Assembly: GCA_021773395.1 (NCBI GenBank)
Contig: JAJFKB010000024.1
Location: forward strand, 1-64,000
Length of the DNA: 64,000 nucleotides
Source of the DNA: Gammaproteobacteria bacterium
GTDB lineage: Bacteria; Pseudomonadota; Gammaproteobacteria; Pseudomonadales; IMCC2047
Direction: 5' to 3'
Position numbers and translations under genes: made by a program. The notes under the pieces were generated by a model. The model saw only the letters and a list, made by a program, of their open reading frames with translations. It was not told the origin of the DNA and ran no database searches. How positions within the stretch are numbered: the first letter of the stretch is position 1; each line of letters begins with the position of its first letter. Positions 7,946 through 16,895 of this stretch are shown piece after piece.

Positions 7946-8860
7946 CTATTTTATATGATCACTAATCCTTGATTGGAGTAATTCTAGAAAAGCTTTCAAC
8001 GACCTCATCATTCCACGGTAAGCGGGGAAAACTGCCGTGATGTCACCCCAGTTATTACTCAAAGTGAATTCGTTTAATACATGGACGAGGCTCCCCTCCT
8101 TGACCCCGTGATCGCCAATAAATGTTGGAAGTTCCGCTATCCCACAGCCATAACGTGTTAGCTCGGCAAGAAATTCGAATTCACTCGCGTCGACCTTCGG
8201 AGACTGTTTCACTATCGCGACTTCGCCATCACATTCCATCTTCCACGTGATAGGTTTTCCATTGAGATGCGCAGCACACAGCGAGTGATGGCATAGTTCT
8301 TCCGGCGTAGATGGCGGCACATTTTTCTCTAAATAGACTGGAGCCGCGTAAAGCTTAGTCTTCATTTGGCCGAGCTTTCGGAATGCTAGGTTCGAGTCCT
8401 CCAGAGAACCTACACGTATGTCAACATCGATACCTTGCTCTATAAGATCAATACGGTATTGATTTAACTCGAGTTTCAGATTCACGTCGGGGTAAGCCGC
8501 TAGATACTCAGCAATAATGGGGGTTAAAACTATCCGGCCAAGCTCCACTGGTGCCGATATTCGAAGCTTCCCGCTTGGCTTTGCAGCCATTCCCATCAGC
8601 ACCGATGAGACCGCGTTTTGCTCTTCCATGATACGCTTGGCGTGGCGATAAAAGACTCCTCCCGCATCAGTGATGGCCACTACCCTGGTAGAACGGTTTA
8701 GTAAACTGACTCCTAGATGCTCCTCAAGACGCGCGACACGTCGACTTACAGTTGCCTGTGACATGGATAAACTTTTCGATGCTGCCGTAAATCCACCTAA
8801 ATCAACTACCTTGGCAAAAACAACGAGATCAGGCAGATCATCCACTAATAATTCATTCAT
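7946..8860 (-). CDS. LysR-family regulator (CrgA/DmlR-like)
   Basis: A 304-residue protein with an N-terminal helix-turn-helix (FTAASKSLSMSQATVSRRVA, about residues 24-43) and the substrate-binding fold seen in CrgA/DmlR-type LysR proteins. Start at ATG 8860. It is the LysR gene nearest to the catabolic operon, on the same strand about 750 bp beyond its last gene, with IS4 and aldolase relics between. It is therefore a candidate regulator of that operon, replacing the LysR gene usually found in aniline clusters, but this is inference from position only. Its 3' end abuts the truncated receptor gene. Confidence 0.85.
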   Translation of the reverse strand: MNELLVDDLPDLVVFAKVVDLGGFTAASKSLSMSQATVSRRVARLEEHLGVSLLNRSTRVVAITDAGGVFYRHAKRIMEEQNAVSSVLMGMAAKPSGKLRISAPVELGRIVLTPIIAEYLAAYPDVNLKLELNQYRIDLIEQGIDVDIRVGSLEDSNLAFRKLGQMKTKLYAAPVYLEKNVPPSTPEELCHHSLCAAHLNGKPITWKMECDGEVAIVKQSPKVDASEFEFLAELTRYGCGIAELPTFIGDHGVKEGSLVHVLNEFTLSNNWGDITAVFPAYRGMMRSLKAFLELLQSRISDHIK

Positions 8861-8973
8861 GTATCAATGATAAATCTTCACCAATAATTATACAATTATA
8901 AATTAATTATAGAAAATCAGTTACTACTGTCCGGTTAATTGTTAAACAAATTCTATTGGTTATGAAACATGTC

Positions 8974-9250
8974 TCCCTCCGAGCTATACCTGGTGCCGAA
9001 AAAGTCTTGGTTTAAAGGGATTTTCTCGAACAGTGTGACTGAAAATACCTGTAATAAAGTGTAGAGCGAGATATCCAGATTGAAGCGCTTTTTGACGATG
9101 GCTACGAGCACGTACAGCGACACGGCAATCCAGATTTACACCTTCACGGCATTCTCTAACGTACCGTAAAGCTTTTTGATGCGAAGATGTTGTTTGATCC
9201 ATTTGAAAAATAATTCGATCTGTCAGCGGGCTTTGTACAGGTCGCTGGGG
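8974..9250 (-). pseudogene. IS4-family transposase relic (C-terminal part)
   Basis: Read on the minus strand, the translation contains IELFFKWIKQHLRIKKLYGT and later IWIAVSLYVLVAIVKKRFN, characteristic of the C-terminal half of IS4-family DDE transposases. The YREK signature (Y-x2-R-x3-E-x6-K) is recognisable. Two in-frame stops, one inside the YREK motif (after YKAR) and one after ENAVKV, show it is dead. The N-terminal half and both ends are missing. It lies directly beside a decayed aldolase fragment, which may mark an old transposition or deletion event. Confidence 0.75.
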
Positions 9251-9263
9251 GAGGACCAAACAG

Positions 9264-9566
9264 CCAGATTCAACACCCATACGATAAAGGGTGGCAACAA
9301 AGACTTCGAGAGGCGTCTAATCAGCTCCCGCACCTAACCGAGCAACCGAGCCATCAATTCTAACCGCACCTGCATCGATAGCAGCGAATGAATTATACTC
9401 CCATGCCTAAGTTATGGTGCCCGTGGAACGCCACTTCGGTTTTAGGTTTCCGTTCAGCACGTAGCAGCCCAATCTTTTCCATAACTTCATCCGGCAATAT
9501 GTACCCGGCCTAGCCGGTACAGTAAACGTAGTTGGCGCCGTAAGATTCCATCAGCCTGAGCCTGCG
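9264..9566 (-). pseudogene. Decayed duplicate of part of the 4-hydroxy-2-oxovalerate aldolase gene
   Basis: About 303 bases align without large gaps to 11,248-11,550, the interior of the intact aldolase gene, in the same orientation; by eye roughly five of six bases agree. Frame-breaking changes are present. The copy begins beside the IS4 relic and ends before the GST gene. It implies either a duplicated lower-pathway segment, since lost, or a relic of an earlier catabolic cluster replaced by the present one. Confidence 0.8.
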
Positions 9567-9612
9567 CGGGAATGACGCGTAGTAATGCGGGATGCGTTTT
9601 CTTTGGGTATCG

Positions 9613-10251
9613 CTAAGTCTTTGGCTGAATAAAAGAGGTAGGGGAGGTATCGAGATAAGACCGCCGCAGTTTCATCTCACTAAACCAGCTGGCTATCTGA
9701 GGAAAATCCTGATAAACCGTTGCGCCGTAAACCTCGGCAACCCCAAAGCGCGGCAACAACGCACATTCGGCGGCGGAGAATGCTTCAGTGAAGTAAGATT
9801 TGTCGCCGAGCCATTCTTCCAGTTGTGCAAGGCAGTTTCGCCATGCCTTTTCGCTAGTGTTGATGACATCCCAATCCCATTCGACTTCAGGCTTAGAGCG
9901 TTTTTCAAATACCTGTCCACGTAATGCTGGGCCTACCACGGAATCGGAATAGCTGACTAGTAAACGCTGTTGGGAACGTTGCGCGGCTGATCCAGGATAG
10001 AGTTTCCCTGGGCCGTAGACATCATCCAGATACTCGAGAATCGTATTGGATTCCCAAATTACGCAATCTTTTTCATCAGAGCCGCCATCAATAAAAACCG
10101 GCACCGATCCTTTAGGATTAAGCCTAATAACTTCCGGGTGCTTTTCACCCAGCACGGTATCGACCAATTGATAATCAATCTGTAACTCAGCCAAAGCGAT
10201 GCGCACCTTCCAGCAGAAGGGGCAGTCGCTGCGGTGGTAGAGGGTAATCAT
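9613..10251 (-). CDS. Glutathione S-transferase-like protein
   Basis: A 212-residue protein with an N-terminal thioredoxin-like GST domain (LYHRSDCPFCWKVRIAL, CPFC at residues 9-12), a cis-proline region NPKGSVPVF and an ESNTILEYLDD segment that binds glutathione in the family, followed by a helical C-terminal domain. It starts seven bases after the isomerase-like gene and is the last gene of the catabolic block. The CPFC centre could support glutaredoxin-like or omega-class chemistry rather than simple conjugation. Its role in arylamine breakdown is unknown; detoxification of an electrophilic intermediate is the most natural guess. Confidence 0.75.
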   Translation of the reverse strand: MITLYHRSDCPFCWKVRIALAELQIDYQLVDTVLGEKHPEVIRLNPKGSVPVFIDGGSDEKDCVIWESNTILEYLDDVYGPGKLYPGSAAQRSQQRLLVSYSDSVVGPALRGQVFEKRSKPEVEWDWDVINTSEKAWRNCLAQLEEWLGDKSYFTEAFSAAECALLPRFGVAEVYGATVYQDFPQIASWFSEMKLRRSYLDTSPTSFIQPKT

Positions 10252-10258
10252 GCGGTTA

Positions 10259-10852
10259 TTATACGCGGGAGAGCCTTAGCTCGCGCAGGTGATCCTTCAC
10301 GAATTCGATGCGGTCGCTGCCCCAGAAAATCTCTTCGCCGATAACGAAGGTGGGCACGCCGATCACACCGAGTTCCTGCGCCTCTTCCCAATTTTTTTCC
10401 AGCTGTGCTAGATAGTCCTGAGATTCAATGGCCGTTGCCAGTTCATCTCTATCCAAACCTACCTTAGCACCGACATTGAGAATCACGTCGGTGTCGCCGA
10501 TATCCAAACCACTGGACCATTCAGCGCGCATCATTTCCACTAGATAGGGTCGCAATACGCCTTTGCTTTCGGCGAGTAGCGAACCGGCACCGGCTTTGGT
10601 GGGTTCGGTGGTCATCGGTGGCGGATTCATGGGGATACCCATTTTTTTGGTGATCCTTGCAACATCCTGCCTTGTTATCGGCACCTTAACCTTGGCACGA
10701 TCTGGAGAGGATCGTCCAGTCCATCCACCCAAAGGGCGCCATACTAAATTAGTGTGGTATTCATCGAAAATCTCAAACAGAATTTTCGATGCAATGTAGC
10801 AGTAGGGACTGCGGAAGTTGAAATAGAGTTTTACGTCGATTGGGGTTGTCAT
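10259..10852 (-). CDS. 2-Hydroxychromene-2-carboxylate isomerase/DsbA-like protein
   Basis: About 197 residues with the DsbA-like fold of the HCCA isomerase family: an N-terminal LYFNFRSPYCYIAS segment, where the isomerase serine is expected, and a C-terminal GVIGVPTFVIGEEIFWGSDR segment with the conserved cis-proline. NahD-type members are glutathione-dependent isomerases of naphthalene breakdown. ATG 10852 is preferred because GAGGCG precedes it; an in-frame ATG lies ten codons upstream. It is separated from the aldolase gene by a palindromic repeat and followed closely by a GST gene, which suggests paired glutathione chemistry. It need not act on a chromene here. Confidence 0.7.
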   Translation of the reverse strand: MTTPIDVKLYFNFRSPYCYIASKILFEIFDEYHTNLVWRPLGGWTGRSSPDRAKVKVPITRQDVARITKKMGIPMNPPPMTTEPTKAGAGSLLAESKGVLRPYLVEMMRAEWSSGLDIGDTDVILNVGAKVGLDRDELATAIESQDYLAQLEKNWEEAQELGVIGVPTFVIGEEIFWGSDRIEFVKDHLRELRLSRV

Positions 10853-10889
10853 AAACGCCTCAGAAAAAGTTATATCCATCAATCTCGCC

Positions 10890-10955
10890 CCTTCTCCCTT
10901 TGGAAGAAGGTTAGGATGAGGGCCTCACACCCTAGCCCTCTCCCAAAGGAGAGGG
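10890..10955. repeat. Pair of CCCTCTCC-type palindromes
   Basis: CCTTCT/AGAAGG (10,890-10,895 with 10,905-10,910) and CCCTCTCC/GGAGAGGG (10,936-10,943 with 10,948-10,955) form two hairpins. They resemble intergenic palindromes common in gammaproteobacteria. Between the aldolase and isomerase genes they could weaken transcription or shield the 3' end of the upstream message. Confidence 0.6.
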
Positions 10956-10976
10956 AATGAATAGCTAGTGGTGCAA

Positions 10977-12005
10977 CTAAATAAGCCCTTGCTCTTTGGC
11001 CATGGTCAGCGCCAGGTCTTCAATCATATCTTCCTGACCGCCCACAGTGCCGCGCTTTCCTAACTCAACCAGAATGTCCCGTGCGGAAATACCGTATTTG
11101 GCTTCCGCGCGTTTGGCAAACAGTAGGAAAGAGCTGTAGACACCGGCATAACCTAGAGTCAGAGCATCACGGTCGAGGCGAATTGGGTGATCCATTAGCG
11201 GTACGACTAAGTCTTCTGCCACGTCCATAATTTTGAACAGATCAACACCAGATTCAACACCCATACGATAAAGAGTGGCGACAAAGACTTCGAGAGGCGT
11301 ATTACCAGCACCTGCACCTAAACCAGCAACCGAGCCATCAATTCGAGCCGCACCTGCGTCGATAGCAGCGAGTGAATTGGCTACACCCATGCCTAGGTTA
11401 TGGTGGCCGTGGAATCCCACTTCAGTGTCAGGTTTCAGTTCAGCACGCAGCAACCCAATCTTTTCCAAAACTTCATCCGGCAGCATGTAACCTGCCGAGT
11501 CAGTGCAGTAAACGCAGTTGGCGCCGTAGGACTCCATCAGCTTGGCCTGCTCCAGAATTTTCTCAGCGGGTACCATGTGGGCCATCATCAGAAAACCAAC
11601 CGTATCCATCTTCATTTCAGACGCCAGTCCGATATGCTGTTGGGACACATCCGCTTCAGTGCAGTGAGTGGCCACTCGAATGGTGCTAACACCACAGTCA
11701 TAAGCCATTCTGAGATGATCAACCGTACCAATACCTGGTAACAAAAGTGCGGAAATCTTCGCCTGCTTCATTTTTGGTACAACGGCGTTGAGGTATTCCT
11801 CATCACTGTGCGCGGGAAAACCGTAGTTCACTGACGCACCACCCAGGCCGTCACCATGGGTGACTTCGATCAGTGGCATACCTGCCTCATCCAGGCCGGT
11901 AGCGACATCAATCATCTGTTGCAATGTTATCTGGTGACGTTTGGCATGCATACCGTCACGCAAGCTCATATCGTGGAGAGTGACTTTTTTACCTTGTAAA
12001 TTCAT
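10977..12005 (-). CDS. dmpG: 4-Hydroxy-2-oxovalerate aldolase
   Basis: A 342-residue enzyme that splits 4-hydroxy-2-oxovalerate into pyruvate and acetaldehyde. The N-terminal [14 protein letters not shown] (residues 13-26) holds the metal-binding and catalytic Arg-Asp pair and His; the [11 protein letters not shown] region supplies the HxH metal ligands. Length fits the DmpG/BphI family. It is 12 bases after the acetaldehyde dehydrogenase gene; in this family the two enzymes form a complex that channels acetaldehyde. A decayed partial copy lies at 9,264-9,566. The call is secure; the physiological chain length of the substrate is inferred. Confidence 0.93.
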   Translation of the reverse strand: MNLQGKKVTLHDMSLRDGMHAKRHQITLQQMIDVATGLDEAGMPLIEVTHGDGLGGASVNYGFPAHSDEEYLNAVVPKMKQAKISALLLPGIGTVDHLRMAYDCGVSTIRVATHCTEADVSQQHIGLASEMKMDTVGFLMMAHMVPAEKILEQAKLMESYGANCVYCTDSAGYMLPDEVLEKIGLLRAELKPDTEVGFHGHHNLGMGVANSLAAIDAGAARIDGSVAGLGAGAGNTPLEVFVATLYRMGVESGVDLFKIMDVAEDLVVPLMDHPIRLDRDALTLGYAGVYSSFLLFAKRAEAKYGISARDILVELGKRGTVGGQEDMIEDLALTMAKEQGLI

Positions 12006-12017
12006 GCTGTAACCCTC

Positions 12018-12926
12018 CTATGCTCGTGCCGGCAATGTAATGGTATTGTTCGCCGCTTCTTCGGCAAACATCTCTGCGGTGCGCAAACCGGCAGCGGTCA
12101 TGATATCGAGGTTACCTGCATATTTTGGCAAGAAATCACCAAGACCCTCAACCTCCATAAATACTGTCACTCGGTTACCGTCAAATATCGGGCCATTGAC
12201 CAGGTTATAACCGGGCACATATTGTTGTACCGCTTCCACCATATCCAATACTGACTGGGTAATAGCTTCCTGATCCGGTTCCTCTTCCGTTAGGCAATGA
12301 ATGGTATCTCGCATAATCAAGGGTGGTTCCGCCGGATTGATAACAATGATAGCCTTGCCCTTTTTCGCACCACCTACCTGCTCTACACCGGCCGCAGTAG
12401 TACGAGTAAATTCATCGATGTTCATACGAGTACCGGGGCCAACGGATTTGGAGCCAACCGTTGCCACAATTTCACCATAGCTAACTGGTTGTACGCGGGA
12501 AACCGCTGCAACGATGGGAATGGTTGCCTGCCCGCCGCAGGTCACCATATTGACGTTCATTTCCAGTTTTTCCGCATGCGCTTTGAGGTTCACCGGCGGT
12601 ATACAAAAGGGGCCAATCGCTGCCGGGGTCAGGTCGATCATAATCACGCCCAGCTCGTTAAGCTTGCGGCTATTTTCCGCATGTACATAAGCGGAGGTTG
12701 CATCAAAGGCAATACGTACGTCATCTTCAATGACATGAGGCAATAAACCATCGACACCGGACACGGAGGTTTTCATGCCAAAATCACGGGCACGTTTAAT
12801 CCCTTCTGATTCCTCAATACCGACCATCCAAACCGGTTCGATCCAGTCGCTGCGCATGGCTTTCATCAGCAAATCGGTACCGATATTGCCGGGGCCGATA
12901 ATGGCCGCTTTTAATTTTTTACTCAT
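12018..12926 (-). CDS. dmpF: Acetaldehyde dehydrogenase (acylating)
   Basis: A 302-residue enzyme converting acetaldehyde, NAD+ and CoA to acetyl-CoA. The Rossmann motif GPGNIGTD is at residues 11-18, and the catalytic cysteine is C130 in [11 protein letters not shown]. Length and sequence fit DmpF/BphJ. It precedes its partner aldolase by 12 bases, consistent with the known bifunctional complex. It belongs to the lower meta-cleavage pathway of this operon. Confidence 0.93.
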   Translation of the reverse strand: MSKKLKAAIIGPGNIGTDLLMKAMRSDWIEPVWMVGIEESEGIKRARDFGMKTSVSGVDGLLPHVIEDDVRIAFDATSAYVHAENSRKLNELGVIMIDLTPAAIGPFCIPPVNLKAHAEKLEMNVNMVTCGGQATIPIVAAVSRVQPVSYGEIVATVGSKSVGPGTRMNIDEFTRTTAAGVEQVGGAKKGKAIIVINPAEPPLIMRDTIHCLTEEEPDQEAITQSVLDMVEAVQQYVPGYNLVNGPIFDGNRVTVFMEVEGLGDFLPKYAGNLDIMTAAGLRTAEMFAEEAANNTITLPARA

Positions 12927-12957
12927 CGCTCAATCCCGCAGTTTCATCTGCCAGTTG

Positions 12958-13752
12958 TTACTTAAATGTCATCGTAATATCACCAAGGTGCTGGTAACGC
13001 ACCACGATGGAATCACCAGGTTCAACCAATACCGCCGCAGTGATACCACCGGTCATAATAAAAGAGCCCGCCGGAATTTCTTCATCCCGCTCGTCCAGCA
13101 TTTTTGCCAGCATGGCGACACTGTTGGCAGGGTGATCTAGCACCGCTGCACCGGCGCCCATTTGCACCACTTCGCCATTTTTCAGCATCACTACACCCAA
13201 GGTGCTCCAGTCAAAAGCATCAGGAGCGGCAGAGCGACTACCTACCACAAAGCGAGTGGAGGAGGAGTTATCCGCCTGCACACTAGTGATGTCGAATTTA
13301 AAGTCCTTGTAACGCGAGTCGATAATTTCGACCGCCGGTACAACCACATCGGTAGCTTCCAGCACTTCTTCAATGGTGACATTAGGGCCCTTTAAGACTT
13401 TCTTAGTGACCAGTGCTAATTCCGCTTCCACCTTGGGGTGAATCAGTTCTTTGGTTTGCACTTCTGCGCCATCGGGCAAACTGAAATAGTCCGCCAGGAA
13501 ACCGTAACAGGGTTGTTCTACTCCCATCTGTTCCATTTTGGCCCAGGAGGTCAGACCCATTTTCATCCCGATCATTTTAGTGCCGCGGGCTTCTTTGTTA
13601 CGTCGGATTTGCCATTGAATATCCGTGGCATCAGTGAAGGTCATGTCCGGATAATCGTCGGTAATTTTGGTTACCTCATAGATTTCCAATTCTGCTTTTT
13701 CCAGATGTTCAGCAAGCTGCTCAACGGTGTTTTGATCTAAAGTTCGCATCAT
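12958..13752 (-). CDS. dmpH: 4-Oxalocrotonate decarboxylase
   Basis: A 264-residue member of the fumarylacetoacetate-hydrolase-like decarboxylase/hydratase family. Features close to DmpH include KMGLTSWAKMEQMGV near residue 50 and a metal-site region with HPKVEAELALVTKK. It decarboxylates the keto form of oxalocrotonate to 2-oxopent-4-enoate. In known systems it forms a complex with the hydratase, whose gene lies directly upstream. Either of two adjacent ATGs (13752, 13749) may be used. Its substrate normally comes from a tautomerase that I do not find in the cluster. Confidence 0.9.
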   Translation of the reverse strand: MMRTLDQNTVEQLAEHLEKAELEIYEVTKITDDYPDMTFTDATDIQWQIRRNKEARGTKMIGMKMGLTSWAKMEQMGVEQPCYGFLADYFSLPDGAEVQTKELIHPKVEAELALVTKKVLKGPNVTIEEVLEATDVVVPAVEIIDSRYKDFKFDITSVQADNSSSTRFVVGSRSAAPDAFDWSTLGVVMLKNGEVVQMGAGAAVLDHPANSVAMLAKMLDERDEEIPAGSFIMTGGITAAVLVEPGDSIVVRYQHLGDITMTFK

Positions 13753-13787
13753 TTAATTTCCAATATTCGTTAGTTTGGCTATGGGTT

Positions 13788-14570
13788 TTAGGTAAATTGC
13801 ACTGAGCAATCACCAATACCGCCAATTCTTACACTCATATGATCACCGGCCTGCACTGGCTCCAAAGGTACCAGCGATCCGGAAAGAATGATCTCTCCCG
13901 CTTTCAGCCCAATACCGAATTGACCCAATGTGTTGGCCAACCAGGCAACACAGTTAACCGGGCTTCCCAGAGCTGCCGCACCGGCACCGGTGCTGATAGT
14001 TTTGCCGTTCTTGGCAACCACCATGCCGCAGGTGACCAGGTCCACATCCTGAGGCCGGACGGCGGCTTCTTCGTTGACCACGAATAAACCACAGGAGGCA
14101 TTATCCGCCACGGTATCCTGGATCTTGATGCGCCAGTCTTCAACACGCGAATCCACCACTTCAAAACAGGGCATCACCGCTTCTGTCGCGGCAAGCACTT
14201 GAGGAATGGTGACGCCAGGACCTTCAATATCACGTTTCAAGATAAAGGCAATTTCGCCCTCGGCTTTTGGTTGAATCAGCTCTTTGCTGATCGGCATTTC
14301 GCCACTATAAACCATCTTGTCGGTGAGAAAACCGAAGTCAGGTTGGTGCACATTGAGCATGTTCTGCACTGCTTTGCTGGTAACACCGATCTTTTTGCCG
14401 ATCATCTTCTCACCGGCGGCCAGTCGACGTTCCAATATTTTCAGTGAGATATTGTAGGCATCTTCAATCGTCATATCCGGGTAGCGTTCTGTCAACGGCT
14501 GCACGGTAGAGTGATCTACCAGCGCCCCATAAAGCTCATCACCCAAAGAATTAATCAGTTCTTTATCCAT
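13788..14570 (-). CDS. dmpE: 2-Oxopent-4-enoate hydratase
   Basis: A 260-residue enzyme adding water to 2-oxopent-4-enoate to give 4-hydroxy-2-oxovalerate. KKIGVTSKAVQNMLNVHQPD (about residues 63-82), the QPKAEGEIAFILK metal-site region and GMVVAKNGKTISTGAGAAAL agree closely with DmpE. It lies between the hydrolase and the decarboxylase genes, with 15- and 35-base gaps. Hydratase and decarboxylase are paralogues, and the assignment follows sequence likeness to DmpE and DmpH respectively. Confidence 0.92.
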   Translation of the reverse strand: MDKELINSLGDELYGALVDHSTVQPLTERYPDMTIEDAYNISLKILERRLAAGEKMIGKKIGVTSKAVQNMLNVHQPDFGFLTDKMVYSGEMPISKELIQPKAEGEIAFILKRDIEGPGVTIPQVLAATEAVMPCFEVVDSRVEDWRIKIQDTVADNASCGLFVVNEEAAVRPQDVDLVTCGMVVAKNGKTISTGAGAAALGSPVNCVAWLANTLGQFGIGLKAGEIILSGSLVPLEPVQAGDHMSVRIGGIGDCSVQFT

Positions 14571-14585
14571 CGCTATTTAATCCTG

Positions 14586-15413
14586 CTAATTTAAAAAATC
14601 TTTTACCAACGCGATAAAGCGCTGGTTCTTTTCGATTTGAGTCCAGTGGCCACAATGGCCAAAAACATGTAGTTCGGCATCTTCAATCCACTCCGCTAAC
14701 CTTAGGGAATTGCTGAGCGGTATCACCTGATCATCTCGGCCGTGAATAACCAGGCACGGTTTTTCAATGGCGCGAATTTCCTGTTCATCGGAAGCCATTG
14801 CCTCTACCCAGCGCTGTCTTGGGGCGGGGAACAAACCTGCATAACTTTCCTGCACACCGGGACGGATGCTGGCTTCATAGCGTAATTGAGCCAGTTCATC
14901 ATTAACCAGATTTCGATCCCAGGCGAATAAGTCCATCAGCTTACGCATATTTTCAAAGGAAGGGGTATAGCCCCATACCTCATCCAGCCCTGGCGTTAGC
15001 TCAAACGAAATTCCAACGCTGCCCATCAAGACCAACTTGCGCACCCGCTCCGGATGTTTAATGCAAGTTGCCAGGGCCACGGCACCGCCGAAGGAGTTAC
15101 CGATCAGGTCGGCCTGCGCAATATCGAGCTCGTTCATTAGGCTAATAAGCTGATCAACCCATGCATCCAGCGAATACTCAAATCCCTCGGGTCGTTCGGT
15201 AAAACCAAAACCCACCATATCCGGCGCAACTATCCGATGCCGGTCTGTGTCCACCAGTCCGGAAATGACTCCACGCCAATTAGCCCAGGCCGAAACACCG
15301 GGGCCGGAACCGTGAATCAGCAGTAGCGGAAAGCCGTCACCCTGATCATGGTAATTAGTGCTAAAGCCTCCGGTATTTAGGCTGTTGGCAATCTCCGGAT
15401 TCGCGTCTGCCAT
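14586..15413 (-). CDS. dmpD: 2-Hydroxymuconic semialdehyde hydrolase
   Basis: A 275-residue alpha/beta hydrolase. The oxyanion region is HGSGPGVSAWANW (residues 34-46) and the triad is S107 (GNSFGG), D228 (HGRDD) and H256 (GHCGHW), the same positions as in XylF/DmpD. It cleaves the ring-fission product to formate and 2-oxopent-4-enoate, bypassing the dehydrogenase branch. This route does not need a tautomerase, which matters because none is seen here. Start at ATG 15413, 15 bases after the dehydrogenase gene. Confidence 0.93.
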   Translation of the reverse strand: MADANPEIANSLNTGGFSTNYHDQGDGFPLLLIHGSGPGVSAWANWRGVISGLVDTDRHRIVAPDMVGFGFTERPEGFEYSLDAWVDQLISLMNELDIAQADLIGNSFGGAVALATCIKHPERVRKLVLMGSVGISFELTPGLDEVWGYTPSFENMRKLMDLFAWDRNLVNDELAQLRYEASIRPGVQESYAGLFPAPRQRWVEAMASDEQEIRAIEKPCLVIHGRDDQVIPLSNSLRLAEWIEDAELHVFGHCGHWTQIEKNQRFIALVKDFLN

Positions 15414-15428
15414 CTGTCTCTCTGATAC

Positions 15429-16895
15429 TTACAACTTGATACAGATATTTTTAAGTTCGGTATAAAACTCCAGCGAGTGCTCACCGCCTTCTCTACCAAT
15501 ACCGGATTGTTTGGAACCACCAAAGGCTGTGCGTAGATCTCGCAGGAACCAGCTGTTTACCCAACAGATGCCAACTTCCATCTGCGTCGAAACACGAAGC
15601 GCTCTGGAAGTATTTTCCGTCCAGACTGCTGCTGCCAAACCATAGGGCAGGGAGTTCGCCAGCTCGATGACTTCCTCTTCGGTGTCAAAGGGTCGGATAT
15701 GACAACATGGGCCAAAAATTTCTTCGGTAACCACAGCCGCATCATCAGGTAATCCAGTCCATATGGTCGGTTCTACCCAGGCGCCGTTTGCCAGCTCCCC
15801 GGGCATATCGGGAACACCACCACCTAATACAACAGTCGCGCCTTCATCCTTAGCCTTTTGGTAATAACCAAGTACTTTCTGCTGATGCTCATGGCTGACC
15901 AATGGGCCCATATCGGTTTCCGGATCTTCAGGTACACCGAGTTTCATCTGGCTGGCACGCTCAGAGAACTTAGCCACAAATTCATCAAATATCGAACGTT
16001 CAACATAGACTCGCTCAGTACCTAAACAAACCTGTCCACAGTTGGCGAATACGGAACGGATAGTCCCTTCAATTGCCTTTTCCATATCGCAATCGGCAAA
16101 CACTATGCCTGGGTTTTTACCACCTAGTTCGAAGGAAACATCCCGCACGCCGTTCGCCGCAGCTTTCATAATGGCTTCACCAGTGCTGGTTTCACCGGTA
16201 AAGGTAATGGCGTCAACATCCGGATGTTCCGTTAGAAAAGCACCAGCGGAATCCGGGCCAAAACCATGAATGACGTTATACACACCAGGCGGCACACCCG
16301 CTTCGTTCATTACCTCGCCCAACAGCGCAGTAGTCGCCGGGGTTTCCTCGGAAGGCTTAACCACAACAGTATTACCACAGGCTAATGCGGGGCCAACTTT
16401 CCAGGTCATCAACAACAGCGGTAAATTCCAAGGACTGATGACACCGATAACTCCCTTCGGACGGCGCACGGAAAAGTTCAGCGCTCCAGTACCGTCAGGT
16501 GTCGGCGTTTCAAAGGATTCGTTGGCGACATTCTTAACCAGATCAGCAAAAACTTTAAAGTTTGCCGCGCCACGGGGAATATCAATATGGTTGGCAATAG
16601 ATACGGGTTTGCCCGTGTCGGAACATTCGGCTTTGAGAAACTCATCAAAACGCGCGGTGACCCCATCAGCAATACGGTGCAGTATTTCACTGCGCTGTTC
16701 AGTGGTCATTTTTCCCCAGGGGCCATTCAAGGCAGCTTTCGCTGCGGCTACCGCGGCGTCCACTTCAGAGCGGCCCGCCTCGTGCACGACCCCAATCAAA
16801 GAGCCGTCAACCGGAGTGCGATTTTCGAAGGTCTTACCGGAAGTTCCGGTAGTATATTCGCCATTGATAAAATTCAATATTTCTTTTGTGCTCAT
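15429..16895 (-). CDS. dmpC: 2-Hydroxymuconic semialdehyde dehydrogenase
   Basis: A 488-residue aldehyde dehydrogenase that oxidises 2-hydroxymuconic semialdehyde to the dicarboxylate with NAD+. Catalytic residues are visible: N157 in SPWN, E256 in SFELGGK and C290 in GQVCLGTERVY. Length and neighbourhood match DmpC/XylG. The ATG directly follows the stop of the GlcG-like gene with no gap. It opens the oxalocrotonate branch, which also needs the decarboxylase at 12,958-13,752 and a tautomerase. Confidence 0.92.
   Translation of the reverse strand: MSTKEILNFINGEYTTGTSGKTFENRTPVDGSLIGVVHEAGRSEVDAAVAAAKAALNGPWGKMTTEQRSEILHRIADGVTARFDEFLKAECSDTGKPVSIANHIDIPRGAANFKVFADLVKNVANESFETPTPDGTGALNFSVRRPKGVIGVISPWNLPLLLMTWKVGPALACGNTVVVKPSEETPATTALLGEVMNEAGVPPGVYNVIHGFGPDSAGAFLTEHPDVDAITFTGETSTGEAIMKAAANGVRDVSFELGGKNPGIVFADCDMEKAIEGTIRSVFANCGQVCLGTERVYVERSIFDEFVAKFSERASQMKLGVPEDPETDMGPLVSHEHQQKVLGYYQKAKDEGATVVLGGGVPDMPGELANGAWVEPTIWTGLPDDAAVVTEEIFGPCCHIRPFDTEEEVIELANSLPYGLAAAVWTENTSRALRVSTQMEVGICWVNSWFLRDLRTAFGGSKQSGIGREGGEHSLEFYTELKNICIKL

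Noticed and set aside
8984-9280. A 98-codon minus-strand gene
   Set aside because: It is an alternative frame of the decayed IS4 transposase; the coding homology is in another frame with two stops.
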